DNA of 64,000 nt, from assembly GCA_019426215.1 (NCBI GenBank), contig CM033408.1, positions 5,211,077-5,275,076 of the forward strand. Reading direction: 5' to 3'. Each line of letters opens with the position of its first letter. Positions within the stretch are counted from its first letter, which is position 1. Positions 31,623-43,980 of this stretch are shown piece after piece. The position numbers and the translations under genes are program-made. This stretch comes from Buddleja alternifolia. Its lineage: Eukaryota > Streptophyta > Magnoliopsida > Lamiales > Scrophulariaceae. Under the pieces are notes generated by a model. The model had not been told where the DNA came from, did no database searches, and saw nothing but the letters and a program-made list of their open reading frames with translations.

Positions 31623-33745
31623 TGGCCTTTAACAAAATGCCTAAGTTGGTAGAGTCAAACTATGATTCTTGAAAACTTAGAGCATTCGCGTATTTATGTT
31701 CTTGCGATAATGAAATGTGTGATGTAATTTCAGATGGCCCCATTAAGATCATGAAATTGATAACTCGAGCACCTGGAGCTGATGAAACCACTCTAGATGG
31801 ATATGTCGAGAAACCCAAGTTAGAATGGACGCCAGATGATAGAAAAAGGGCGAATCTGGATAATGTTGGATGAAGTGCACTTTACTTAGCATTAGGAGAC
31901 AATGATGCATTGTTCAACAAGATCAAGCAATGTAAGACTTCCAAAGAGATATGGGATAAGTTGGCTATTGTGTGTGAAGGTTCAACACAGATGAAGGAAA
32001 ACAAGCTCTCCATAGCCATGCAAAGATTTGAGCATTTCAAGATGCAGACCAATGAGACGCTAGAACAATTGGACGTAAGGTTTACTTTGCTCATCACAGA
32101 GTTAGCGCCATTAGACAAGGAGTTAACCAACAAGGAAATGGTCAATAAGATTTTTAGAAGTCTTCCAAGCAAGTATTTGATTAAGGTTATTGCTATGAGA
32201 GAATCACAGACCTTGGAGACTCTTACTCCAGAACATGTGTTTTCAGAATTAAAGGCATTTGAGTTCGAATTAGGTGAAATCAGCGACATATCGACTTCAG
32301 CGACTGAATCAGGAACATTAATTGCTACCACCAAAAGTAAGGGTAAAGCGATTACTGAGGTGAAAGTGACAGAATCAAATGAGGAAAAGGAAATGACTTT
32401 ATTGGTCAAGAAATTTCTAAGATATGAAAAGAGAAATCCTATTGGACAAACTTCATTTCAAACTCCTCCCCCAGCACCAACGCCTCAGTATCAAGCGCCT
32501 GTGTATTCGGCACCTCAACCAGTAGCTCCAGTTCCTTATCAAGCGCTTACAACTCCTACTCAAAATCTCTCAGCGCCAGTTGTTTCAAAGCGATTAACCA
32601 CTGAACAGAAAATGAAAACTAATGTGTGTTATAATTGCAGGAAACTAGGGCACTATCCGGTAAAATGCCCTTATCCAAATATGTCTAAGCCCACAAGGCA
32701 AGACTATGCTGATAGAAACCAATTCAGGAGCAACCTTCGTCAACAAGGTTTGCTAGCGGAATCTGAACCATTCTCCGTACTTGAAGAGGACTTGGAATCA
32801 TCAGATGAAAGCAGTGATGATGAGCTAACAAGCGACTCAGCGTTGAGTTGTCTCATGGCAACAGATGATGAAGCGTCTGACGACTCGCTACCAGAGGTAA
32901 CTACTGAATTATCTCATCCTCTTTCTTATGATGAATTGCTTGACAAAGTCAATGAATATTATAAAGATTGTTAAGATGCCGCCAAAATATATCAAAATCA
33001 CGTCGCTATTATTTCATCGCTCACAAGTGATAAAGTAACGCTCAAAGCAGAGTTGCAAGTTCAGCAACAATGTATTGAGAAGAACTAATCACTTGAGAGT
33101 GAAATTATTCAATTGAAAAGCGATCTTGATATAATAGTGAAGAGAGAAACTGATCTGATCGCTAGACTTGCCAAATCAAAGTAGCTCGTCTCATCATTAT
33201 CAAAAGCTTCAAGAAAGTTGGATAATGTGACTGAGGTAACAAGAATGTTTGGTGAAAAGACCGATTTAGGATGTAATAAATTCGGTAAACAACCAAATAA
33301 ATCAAATGTTACGGCAAACAACAAAGGAAAGGGTGTTTTCATTGTTGAGAAAGGTTCACAAAGTCAAACGCTAAATGAACCAAGCGACAATGATACGAGG
33401 CCAAATGAGAAAGCCAAAGCTGACTCAGGTAAGGGAAAGAAGAAAGCAAACAATTCACAAAGATGGGTTCATCCAAAAGTTCAAAAGGCTAAGGATAAAT
33501 CTGACCACTGTGAATCAAGCGCTAAGCGTCCAGCACCAAAAGTGCAACCCAAGCCAGCGCCAAGGAAATACCAGCCTCAATATCCGAAGCAGTCAATATC
33601 ATATTATCGATACTATGTTAATTATGATTATGACTATGATTATGATTACTATTATAATCGAGGATATTATTATATACCCAAAAAGCACACACAACACAAT
33701 GTGAAACCCAAGAAGGCCAGTATTCCTACAATGAAGACTAGGTAA
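31623..33745 (+). pseudogene. Sirevirus-like Gag
   Basis: The frame begins at ATG 31623 (MAFNKMPKLVESNYDS) and is broken by TGA at about 31671 and 31872, where tryptophan and another residue would be expected. The longest intact piece, 31910-32974, has a UBN2/DUF4219-type Gag core (FNKIKQCKTSKEIWDKL, RSLPSKY), a proline-rich part, and a CCHC zinc knuckle CYNCRKLGHYPVKC near 32628. The same frame continues after stops at 32972 and about 33088 into a K-, S- and P-rich linker (33218-33745) with a Y/D-rich run, as in other Sirevirus Gag-Pol linkers. Confidence 0.85.
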
Positions 33746-33849
33746 ATATGGGTTCCTAAAGTTTTAATTCAAACCAAAGTTACTAACATTGAAGGACCCA
33801 AGACAACATGGGTACCTAAGAAGAATTAGAACTGTCCTTTAAATGCAGG

Positions 33850-36800
33850 TACCTAGAGCCAACACCGATACTTCAGTTTGGTACTTCGATAGTGGATCAT
33901 CAAGGCTCTCTTGGTCAACTATCGTGCAACCAATGGTCCTCAAGTTATATTCGGTGATAACTCCAAAGGTAAAACCAAAGGTATAGGTATCATGCATAGG
34001 GGGAACATCATGATTAGTGATGTATATTATGTTGAGGGTCTTAAGCATAATTTGTTAAGCATTAGTCAATTTTGTGATAAAGACTTTGAAGTAAAATTTT
34101 CAAGTGATGACTAAGTCTATGAAATTAAGAGGAAAAAGAACAAACAATGTGTATTTAGTAGATTGTGATTCTACAATTGATAACAACCCCACATGCTTTG
34201 TTGCTAAAAGTCAAAATGAATTGGGTTGGTTATGACATAGAAAAATGAATTACCTCAACTTTAAGGTAATCTCTCAGTTAATATCGCTAAATCTAGTACA
34301 GGGATTACCTAAGGGTTCCTTTCAAAAAAATCGCTTATGTGATGCATGTCAAATGGGTAAACAAGTTAAATCATCTTTCAAGAAGAAACCATGCCTATCT
34401 ACTTCTAGAGTTCTTGAACTATTGCATCTAGATTTGTTTGGTCCTATTCAAATCATGAGTGTTAGTGGTAAAAAGTACTCACTAGTAATAGTTGATGATT
34501 TCTCTTGCTATACATGAGTAGAATTCCTAGCGACCAAAGATGAAACTAGTGTCAAGCTCACATCGCTAATTCGTCAATTGCAAACTTATAAAGATCTCAA
34601 GGTGACAAGAATTAGAAACGATAGAGGGACTGAATTTATTAACCAATTTGTTGAGAAGTTTTGTATAGATTTTGGAATACTTCATGAGTATTTTGCTCTA
34701 AGAACACCTCAATAGAATGGAGTTGCCGAGCGACGGAACAGAACGCTTAAAGAAGCCGCTAGGACGATGCTTGCAGAGTTTAAGCTGCCTCAAAGGTTTT
34801 GGGCCGAAGCTATCAATATCACTTGCTACACTCAGAACCGGTGTATGATCAACAAGCAACATGAAAAGACTCCATATGAGTTGTGGAAGGGACGTAAGCC
34901 TAACGTTTCATATTTTCATGTATTTGGTTCAAAATGTTTCATTAATAACAATGGATCCCAAAGCCTAAAGACGTTTGATCCTAAAGCGGATGAGGGAATC
35001 TTTCTAGGCTATGCCAAGAACGGAAAGAGTTTTTGCATCCTAAATAAGATCAAATCGAAGGTTGAAAAGTCCATTCATGTTGTGTTTGATGATGCTAACC
35101 AAGAACCGAGTAATGTTGATCCTGATGATGTAGGAATGGAAGATCTTGCCCAACAAGCGTCACAAATCAATCTTGGTGATGATAGTGATGATGAGATCTT
35201 TGTGCCTATTCCTAAGATTACTCGTGAGGTTACAAATGATGATATTGTCAGAATCGCTGATGATCATGAAGAGAATGATCATCAAGAGCAAATTAGAGTT
35301 GTGAATGATGCAGCGACTGCGCAAGAGACAAATGAGGGTCAAGCGATTGACAATCAAGAGTCTCTCAACCCGTTCTAACTAGACCGTAAATGGCTTAGAG
35401 ACCAACCACCAGAGTTAATCATTGGAGATATTGAAGCACCTGTTAGAACTAGGTCCGCTACAATCAATGAGGCCATGTTCGCAAGTTTCTTATCTCAAAT
35501 GGAACCAAAGAAAGTGGATGAAGCGCTCAGTGATTCAAGTTGGGTAGAAGCAATGCAAGAAGGGCTTAACCAATTTGAGAGAAGCAAAGTTTGGACGCTA
35601 GTACCAAGACCAACTCACCAAGGAGTTACTGGAACTAGATGGGTGTTTAGGAACAAGATGGATGAAGATGGCATTTTTATAAAAAACAAAGCCAGATTAG
35701 TCGCTTAGGGTTATTGTCAAGAAGAGGGGATTGATTTTGATGAGACGTATGCCCTAGTAGCCCGTCTTGAAGCGATTAGGATGTTCCTAGCATTCGCCGC
35801 ATTCAACAAGTTCACAGTATACCAAATGGATGTGAAGAGTGCATTCATGAATGGTAAACTCCAAGAAGAAGTCTATGTGGAGCAACCACCAGGATTCATC
35901 AACAAGCATAGCAAAAGTATGGTCTACAAATTACATGAGGCACTCTATGGCCTTAAACAAGCACCAAGAGCATAGTATGACACTCTCTCTATCTTCCTTA
36001 TAGGTAAAGGCTTTTCAAAAGGCAGTGTTGATACAACGTTATTTAAAATTACCCATAATGAAGATATTCTCTTAGTCCAAATTTATATTGATGATATTAT
36101 ATTTGGTTCTACTAACAAGCGATTGTGTGAGAAATTTTCGAAAATGATGCAAGATCAATTTGAAATGAGCATGATGGGTGAATTAACTTTCTTCTTAGCA
36201 TTACAAGTTAAACAACTCCCTAATGACATATTTATAAACCAAGCTAAATATACAAGAGATATGATTAAGAAATTTGGTGTGGAAAATGCATCATCTTCAA
36301 AAATTCCAATGAGCCAAACGCTTAAGTTAGATAAAGATGAAAGTGGGAAGAAAATTGATATCACTAACTATAGAGGTATCATTGGATCACTACTTTATTT
36401 TACTGCTAGTAGACCTGATATTATGTTCTCGGTATGCATGTGTGCACGCTTTCAAGCTGATCCTAGAGAGTCACACTTAAATTCTACAAAGAGAATCCTT
36501 AAATACCTAAAAGGCACACAGAATGTGGGCTTATGGTATTCAAGGGACTCTCCTTTTGAACTAATTGGTTATTCAGACGCAGATTTTGCGGGATGCAAAA
36601 TAGATAGAAAAAGTACTAGTGGTAAATGTTAATTTTTAGGTGATAGACTAATTTCGTGGCATAGTAAGAAACAACAATCCATAGCGACTTCTACTGCTGA
36701 AGCAGAGTACGTAGCCGCTGGGAGTTGTTGTTCACAAATTCTTTGGATGAGGCAACACCTTAGAGATTATGGAACAATCTTAGTTCCTAACCCAATCCAT

Positions 36801-37031
36801 TGTGATAACCAAAGCACTTTAGCTATGACCCAAAATCCAGTCCTTCATTCTAGAACTAAACACATTGATATTCGATACCATTTCTTGCGTGACCATGTTC
36901 AAAAGAAAGATATCTCCATGCACTTCATTGGAACTGACAAACAATTGGCAGATATCTTCACCAAAGCGCTCAATGAACAACGCTTTCTCACTTTGAGAAG
37001 TGAATTAGGTATGATCGACTTAAATGCTTAA
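33850..37031 (+). pseudogene. Sirevirus-like Pol: protease, integrase, RT, RNase H
   Basis: The protease site WYFDSGSS is at about 33879. A gap follows, then the pre-integrase finger (CDACQMGKQ). Integrase has the catalytic D in HLDLFGPI, D in RNDRGTEF and E in NGVAERRNRT. RVT_2 is at 35475-36632 with [29 protein letters not shown] and the YIDDIIFGS active site near 36088. Copia RNase H follows with YSDADFAGC, KKQQSIATSTAEAEY and the final ADIFTKAL. At least six in-frame stops (for example 34233, 34515, 34713, 35706, 35973, 36630) and a damaged protease region inactivate it. Confidence 0.9.
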
Positions 37032-37119
37032 ATCATAAAGCCTCATATTTTATATACATAGAATTTATGGAAAATCCACTTTAAATTATGTTCAAAGTGT
37101 CTTTCAAAATTAAAATGAG

Positions 37120-37800
37120 TTATCAATTTTAGGGGGAACTTTAAAATTGTACTTGTTCCAATCTATGGGCGACTGTGATAAAAAATGACTTTGAAAATTT
37201 TATGCATTGATCATTAGCGCTTATCTATTATGCATGACAAAATCAATCTCTAATAAAATTAACTATCTTTTTTAGCTTTAATAAATTGACTACAGCGATT
37301 AAAGATTCCCACTTTAACACTACGAAACCTTCTCTGAAAATCATGCATAGTTTTCATCGCTAAAAAGTAGCATGTGGATAAATCCAAAAGATTAGATTTG
37401 ACAACTTCCCACACGTGCTTATCAAATCAACTGACAATTAATGATTCCTATCTAAAAACTAGGCGGTTCAGTAACTGCACCTGTCTGCGTACGTGTCAGT
37501 GTACTATCAGGCGGGTGTATTTGACGCTGAAAATTTCAAATTTATTTTATTCAAACGTTTTTGAAAAAGTAACTGCGGATTTCAAACCGTTATATTCCAC
37601 AGTTGTTACCCATTTTACCGCACTTTTTGACATCCGTATTTTTGTGTAAACGGCTCAGATTTAATTTTTGTTATTTTCAAAATTAACTTCTGTACACGTG
37701 TCACTCATCTACTAGTTGAGGAGTTATTTTTGCTTCCTATTTAAACCCTTCTAGACCCTTTCGTATGCCACTTGGGACCACCAAGTTGTATCAGAGCTTT
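37120..37800 (+). repeat. Internal PPT-like and LTR-end/primer-site block between pol and env-like gene
   Basis: TTTTAGGGGGAACTTT near 37127 resembles a polypurine tract. CTATTTAAAC at 37736-37745 resembles a TATA box. 37746-37785 repeats the last ~40 bp of the element's own LTR (TCTAGACCCTTTCGTATGCC, then GGGACCACCA), and TTGTATCAGAGC at 37786-37797 matches 11 of 12 bases of the Met-tRNA primer site, better than the one after the 5' LTR. Confidence 0.7.
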
Positions 37801-37909
37801 TACAGTAAAACTTTATCACTTCCAAAATTCCTCTATTGTAAAAGTTCTTTCTCTCTAAGGCAAAAAAAATATCTTTCCTCTCTTCAACCGAAGCTTTTCC
37901 AGTTCATCA

Positions 37910-39735
37910 ATGGCACCCAAATCATCAAAATCTGCTGCCAAAAAATCTTCCAAAATTGAGAAACTAGTCACTGTTAACGCCGGTTTTCTCGTTAACTGGG
38001 ACTATCTTTTCGATAACCAGAACTTCCCTTTAAGGACTATTCTTCCACTCGTCCAGAAGTCTGGTTTACGTGATATGATAACTGCTGCTTTTAACATCTA
38101 TGAGGAAGAAACTATGTTCTTCTTCCAGAATGCAAAAATCTCCGACGATGGAAACTTCATTTCCTGCGTTTTTCCCTTTGCCCGTGAGACCTTCGTCCTC
38201 ACTCCTTTTCTTATTTCATCTCTACTGAATCTGCCAAACGATGGAGCCAAAGTTGAAAATGTCACTCTTGGTGATGCTACCAAGGTCTGGGCATTGATCA
38301 AGAAGGAGGAAGTTGAAGCTACTTACGAACCCAACTTCAAGAAAAATGACATGAAGGGCGAATATGTCATTCTTGCGGACATATGTGCAAAAATGATCGA
38401 ATGCAGAAAGGAAAGCTTTGATAAGGTTTCAAACGTTCAATACAAGATGATGGTGGCCATTCTAACCAAACTGAAGATAAATTGGTCGCTTTACGTTTTC
38501 AATCGCTTCAAGGCAGTGATGGCCAAGTCGGTAAATCCCAAGCCTTACGGGATTGTTTTGAGTCGTATTTTTAGCGCTAGCGATTTCACTGACACAGCTG
38601 GAAAGAAAGTACCAGCGCTAAAGTTCTATGGGAAGAAGATGATCAGCGAGCTGCTCAAGCCAAGGAGACGTGGTGGTGCAGCCGTTCTCAAGGAAAAGCG
38701 TGAGCGACTTCTTGCCGAAGGAGTTGTTCGCAACGATGATGAAGAGTAAGTGACATCGTCTTCATCATTTTCCTCAGAAGAAGTTGTGGTGGTCAAGCGA
38801 CCTAAAATAAAAATCACCTTGAAAGTCGCTGAGCCAGCCAAGCCAGCAAAGAAACAAAAGAAGAAGTTGGCGCCTAAGAAGAAACAAAAGTCTCCCTCCC
38901 CTTCTCATAAATCTCCATCTCCCCCTCCAACGTTTATCTTCCCTCAGGAGGAAGAAGAAGAAGCAGAAGAAGAAGAAGAAGAAGTACCGCTTGCCCGAAG
39001 GCATACTCCTTTATCCACTCCAGCTGAATCAACAACCGCTCTAGTAGAGCCAGCGCTTGAAGAACCAACGAGTGTTCTTCCTACTTCTTCAGATGTTGTT
39101 CCTGAATCTGCTGTTGTTCCAGAGCCAGAGCCTGCAACACCTTTTGAAAAGTCAAAACCCTTTCAGGGTAAGTACTTGTGAAGAACAACGTATTTTAGCC
39201 TTTCCTCGTTATCTTTCTTTAACGCTAGGATAAAATTCTTACAGCTTGAATAAATCGTGATATTCAGTATGTACTGAATACTTTGGATGCTTGCAACATC
39301 CCTATTAAAGTTGTTCTCCTCACTTCTTTCCTCGATTTAGATCCAGAAGAAGTGGTTTCAGAGCCTGAGGAAATTGTACCAAATGTAGAAACAGATCAAG
39401 CGACTACGACAGTTGATGATAGTCCTCAGGGTAAGCATTTTAGTCTTTTATTTGTAATTTCTACTTAGTAGAAATTTTGCATGCTTTTCTCAAACGCTTA
39501 CATGTATCAGCTCAAAGTGCACAAGCTGCTGATGCACCTCACCCTCCCGAGGAAGATATAGAGTTAGATGTTGATTTATCAACAGTGGTGGAAACAGTGG
39601 TGGAAATTGCCAGAGAAGTTAGTTCAGTCATTCCAGACGCTGAAATATCACCAGCTCAAGAAGCGACTAAGGATGTTGAGCAGTTGACAGAAGTAGCCGT
39701 TCCTTTTATCCCCACTCCAACTGGTCCTCCTCCTT
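37910..39735 (+). CDS. Sirevirus envelope-like protein, N-terminal part, with two candidate introns
   Basis: ATG 37910 opens a 279-codon frame (K- and S-rich start, then a globular part with VFPFARETFVLTPFLISSLL and KFYGKKMISELLKPRRRGG) that stops at TAA 38747. The same frame continues to 39167 as an acidic, proline-rich, low-complexity region with a KKKLAPKKKQK-type basic patch and poly-E. Two introns fit: 39168-39340 and 39431-39510, both with donor CAGG|GTAAG and an AG acceptor. They join 39167, a 90-bp exon (39341-39430) and 39511-39735 in one frame, all phase 1. The position after pol and the composition match Sirevirus env-like ORFs. No signal peptide or obvious transmembrane segment is seen, so membrane function is doubtful. 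Confidence 0.65.
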
Positions 39736-42229
39736 AAGCGGTTGATTTCTTTCCAAGAGGCTATAATGAAGATTTGGAATATTATTATGCCTGGAGAGAA
39801 AAGACACTTAGGCAACTGATTGATATGGAGCTCAACTTCCAATCTACACTCCACAATCCTGATCTATTTGATGCTCAAAGACAGCAATTTTCGAGTCACT
39901 TGCCAATGGTGACGTTTTTTCAATGAAAGATCTTATCGCTCGTTTGGAATATCTGGAAATTCCCCAAAAAGATTTTGCAGAGTTCGAAAGGAAATGCTTT
40001 CAAGAAGTCGGCAAGAGCTTGGAACGAAGTTATCCTTTCCGTCGAACTCATATCCAGATAGGGAATCCGCATATTGGCAACTGGGGAAAGAATCCAGATG
40101 AAGATCTGCTGAACAGAATAGGATATTCAGCGTTTCCAAAAGTTGTTCAATCAGAAGCAAATATGTCCTCCGCTAAACCCTTACGCTTATGGAAGGGAAA
40201 GGGTGTAGCAACTCAAGAACACCCGAACCCTATTAATCAGTGGGTTGAAGATGAAGCAAGAGAGTACCTAGCCAGAGTCTGGGCAGATAACTATTTGCAA
40301 GAAAAATTGAGTTTTAAGAAACTGCTAAACATTCAGACTGACTCAGAATTGAATGCAACTCTCAGCAATCGATGGAAAATGGACACTAGAAGATGGGCAG
40401 AGGATTTTGTTCTACATTGTTATACAATTGATGAGATGCTCAGATATCCTTTTTTATTCAATTTTGGAATAGAGTACAGACGTAGAGGTTACGCTTTGTT
40501 TTTGCTACACAAGCGTGAGTCTCTTGTAGGTCCAATCAGTCAGCTCCCCTATTTTCGACGAGGCATTGAAGGCTACATTCGAGAATAACTCAAACAAATC
40601 AGCCAAGGGGGTTATGAGATAAATTTTGCTCAGCGATTCCAATTTGATTTAAATGAAGACGCTTCCTCAAGCAAGTGACGAGCGCTTCAAGGACCTAGCC
40701 ATCAAGTGATTTTAACTGATGATTTTGTAGATTTTCACAGAGACAGGAGAGCAATTGTTGGACACCACATTCGCTGAATATTTTAGCCTGAATCCTTTCA
40801 GAGGCTATAATCTTCACCCTGTATTCTTGTGTGAACAGAACATTCTTGTGGCCAAAATAATATCGCTTATTCGGCCAGTGGACCAAGAAGCTGCCAGAGC
40901 GCTGATGCCATTTATTTTGGACTACCTCAACTCTTACACTTCAGGGGTTGATCTGCCAAAAGGAGTGCAATTTGCACTAAGCAATGAAGAGCACGAAGAC
41001 GCTATATTCTGTATCCCGCAGACCAATCTGATTAGTCCAAGCCAAGTTATGAAAGTGATTGGCCCACTCTGGGTCATTGCCATGAAAGCTCCTTCTCCAA
41101 TCCAAATTGTTGAAATAGAAGATTCTTCTATTTTGGATGCCGCTCAAATTCCCGAAGCTTCCTTGCCAGATCTTTCTAGCGCCCCAGTAGTCGAGTCACC
41201 TTCAGGGATTGCAGATCCATCCATGGATCAAGCGATAGAAGAAGTTCATGCCGAAATAGCCGCAGAGCCTGAAGAGCCTTTTATTCGCGATAAAACCAAA
41301 GGCAAGGCTGCTGTATCTAGCTCATACGGACTTATTCCATCCCCTGAGCGTTCTTCTTCAGACTCGGACTAAGACAGTGATCTAGACGCTCTAGATTTCA
41401 GACAACCAGTACGGAACTCGCTCAGCAACATTGAGGGTTCTTGCTCAAAGATTTTTGACACCGCCGATAGGCACCTCTGAATAGTGTCTGACACTCGAAG
41501 CCGTGATATTTCAAACGCTGCTACCAAAAGCACTATTGCCATAATGGACAACATATCACCTTTGATCGCTGGACTCTCCACAGAATTCAATCGTCATCTA
41601 GCCCAGAACGCTTCTGCTGATACTGAGAGACACAATTCTTCAAATGTTGTTGCTCAGAGTATCGCTCCACAAGTCGCTCTACTTGTTGAAAAAGTTCGGC
41701 TATCGTGCAAAGATATCGCTGAACTGAAAAACTCTCTTGATGATGCCAAGAATGGGGAAGATGAGAAAGAAAAACATCAATCGTCTAAAGCCCTAAAAGA
41801 ATCAATATCCAAAACCGATAACAAGCACTGGCGTTCTATGTTCGATGAAATAGCAGGAATAAAGAAAATGCTATCAAAGAAGCGCAAGCCAAGATATTAT
41901 CAAGGCAGGCACAGGCTTCCAGACTTAACCATCGAATTCTTAGAAAGTATGGGTTTTCATCTATATGTCGGACCACTTAGAAGGCCTTTAAATTGAAAAT
42001 CCACCAATGATCGAAGACAAGACATTTACCATGACTTGATCGGAGAACTTGGAATCCCTCCGAGGGATGGGTGGAAAGGTTTTTAGAGTTAAAGGAGAGC
42101 GCTAAATAGAGAAGACATGATTTTGATGAAGTCCAGTACACTACCATGTTAGACATTGATCGACTCTTGCTGGACTTAGCAAATGAAATCTATCAAGGAG
42201 AAGAAATGTCCAAACGACAAAAAAGATGA
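39736..42229 (+). pseudogene. Env-like region, C-terminal continuation, broken
   Basis: After TAA at about 39735 the same frame continues (VDFFPRGYNEDLEYYYAWRE) to a shift near 39910. ORFs 39923-40588, 40755-41372 and 41484-41996 follow, in frames separated by stops and small shifts, ending near 42229. The pieces hold tryptophan-rich globular stretches (WRMDT-type, DNYLQEKLSFKKLL), an acidic P/S-rich stretch, then a predicted coiled coil with LLVEKVRLSCKDIAELKNSL. I do not recognise a named domain. It probably belongs to the same env-like gene, which would be over 4 kb, unusually long. Confidence 0.5.
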
Positions 42230-42477
42230 TGCCTCATTTCTTTTTCTTATCTTTATATGTTGTTGTTTTAAATTCTTTTCTCTAAGCACAATCATCTGTA
42301 TACTTTGTCTGAAATTATATGAATGAATGATTGAACGCTGAAACACCTTGTTGAGGCTAATCTAACAACTAACTAACTTATCTAACTTTCTAACACTAAC
42401 TTATTTTCATTTGGGTTTTTCTTTAAAAACTCTTAACCTATAAAAGAGTTATAAGAGTTAAAAGTCTTAACATCATC

Positions 42478-42491
42478 AAAAAGGGCGAAAT
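42478..42491 (+). promoter_or_regulatory. Polypurine tract before the 3' LTR
   Basis: A purine-rich stretch AAAAAGGGCGAAAT directly precedes the LTR start TGTTAGG. Confidence 0.6.
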
Positions 42492-43980
42492 TGTTAGGAA
42501 TTTCATGTTAGATATTTTGATGATACAAGATAGGATTTTATGTTAGACTCCAAATATAATGTAAGTTTCTGATCAATGAATAAGCGTTAAAAAAGTTTGT
42601 AATTTTATTTAGGCTTGTAATTTTTATTTTTGTAGAAATTAGACTAAGTATTAGATACTAAATCGCTAATAGAATTCTAGGTGAGTCTATTAGAGATGAA
42701 GTTGAAGATCAACGTCTAAAAACAAACAAAGATGAAGATTTGTTCTTAGCGACTGTCAAACGCTAAACGATTATCTCAGGATTTATGGATCAAGCGCTCA
42801 AAGCACTTCAGTGATCAGTATCAGATTCACCTGAAATAAATCCTCAAGTTATGAAGGACTTAAATGCAATCATTCAACGGACATTTATTTCAAACGGGAA
42901 ATAAATTCAAATGCATTAAATGCCTGATAAGAGTACTAAATGTGATAAGCTATTATGACTTGTGGACAAGCCACCTTTTTTACTAGACTGTCAGAATTTC
43001 AGAGTTCAAAGCTGCTCCCGTCCAATCGGAACCAGTAGGATTTCAGGAATGTCAGAGAAAAAGGTAGAATCATGCGCCGCGTGAAAGACACGCTCTTACA
43101 TGTGTCTAACGGACATAATCCCAAGAAAATTCCTATAAATACCTCATTCCAGCAAAACGACATACGTTCATGCACAAGAAAACTTTGTTGAAATTCTCTT
43201 TCAAAGAAAAAGCTTAGAAACTCCATAGCCAAAATTCTTCAAGCTTTTTACATACATTCCATACAGTCACAAATATCTCAAACATCTTCCAAAGAAGAAA
43301 CATAAACTCTTACTGAGATATTCCAAGTTGTTTGATCTTTCCAAAAATAAACAAAACCTGTGACGAAACCCTCAACCTTTCATCTGAGTGAGAACGTTGT
43401 TGAAACCCCTTACAGGCAGTGTTTCTGAGTGAGAGAAGCTTGAAGAAGAAGATCTTCATTGGTGCTGAAATCTGTGTGATCAAGGAGCCCGAGATCATTT
43501 CCACCTATTTACCACCTTGTAGAAGATTCTGTGTGATTTTTTTATAATCAACTTAGTAATTTACCTCCAAGTGAAAAAGGAGAAGAAGGACAAAGCTGGG
43601 ATTACATCACCCAGTGAACCTTACAATTTCTTGTGTCATTTACTTTCATTATTGTCTTGTTTTATATCATATTATTTATTCTGTAAAAGACAAGCTAATC
43701 TGCTAAGTGACTATTTAATTAAAACGAACGCTAAAGCTTTAAAATCATTTCCGCTGTGCTAACCCTGATTAAGCGATTCAAGCTTTACCCTACTTTGGTA
43801 AATTGCTAAAATCACTAAGTCTACGTTATCTTTACTGTAGTGCCTGACCAAAGCGCTCAACTTCCTAAGCGTTCTAACCTTTAAAAGTGATACAAAATTT
43901 TTGAAGTCGAAGAAGACTTCAGGGTCTATTCAACCCCCCCCCCCTTTCTAGACCCTTTCCTATGCCACTTGGGACCACCA
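42492..43980 (+). repeat. 3' LTR of the Sirevirus-like element (1489 bp)
   Basis: Same ends as the 5' LTR; TATA box at 43134-43141. The TNP2 frame restarts immediately after it. Confidence 0.88.

Larger units (their letters stand above)
30011..43980 (+). mobile_element. Sirevirus-like Ty1/copia LTR retrotransposon with envelope-like region
   Basis: 5' LTR 30011-31509 and 3' LTR 42492-43980 start TGTTAGGAATT and end GGGACCACCA. Order: Gag, protease, integrase, RT and RNase H (Ty1/copia order), then a long envelope-like region. Large size (14 kb), a Met-tRNA primer site and an env-like ORF after pol are features of Sireviruses. The flanks are AGATA and GGATA, a 5-bp TSD with one mismatch. It lies inside the TNP2 coding region of the CACTA element, so it inserted later. 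Many stops make it inactive. Confidence 0.9.

Noticed and set aside
31882..32409. Minus-strand 175-codon ORF opposite Sirevirus Gag
   Set aside because: Fully antisense to the clear Gag core and lacks motifs.
38747..38778. Possible third intron of the env-like gene (GTAAGT ... TTTTCCTCAG)
   Set aside because: Only about 32 bp long, below the usual minimum for plant introns, and the frame is already continuous through one stop codon.
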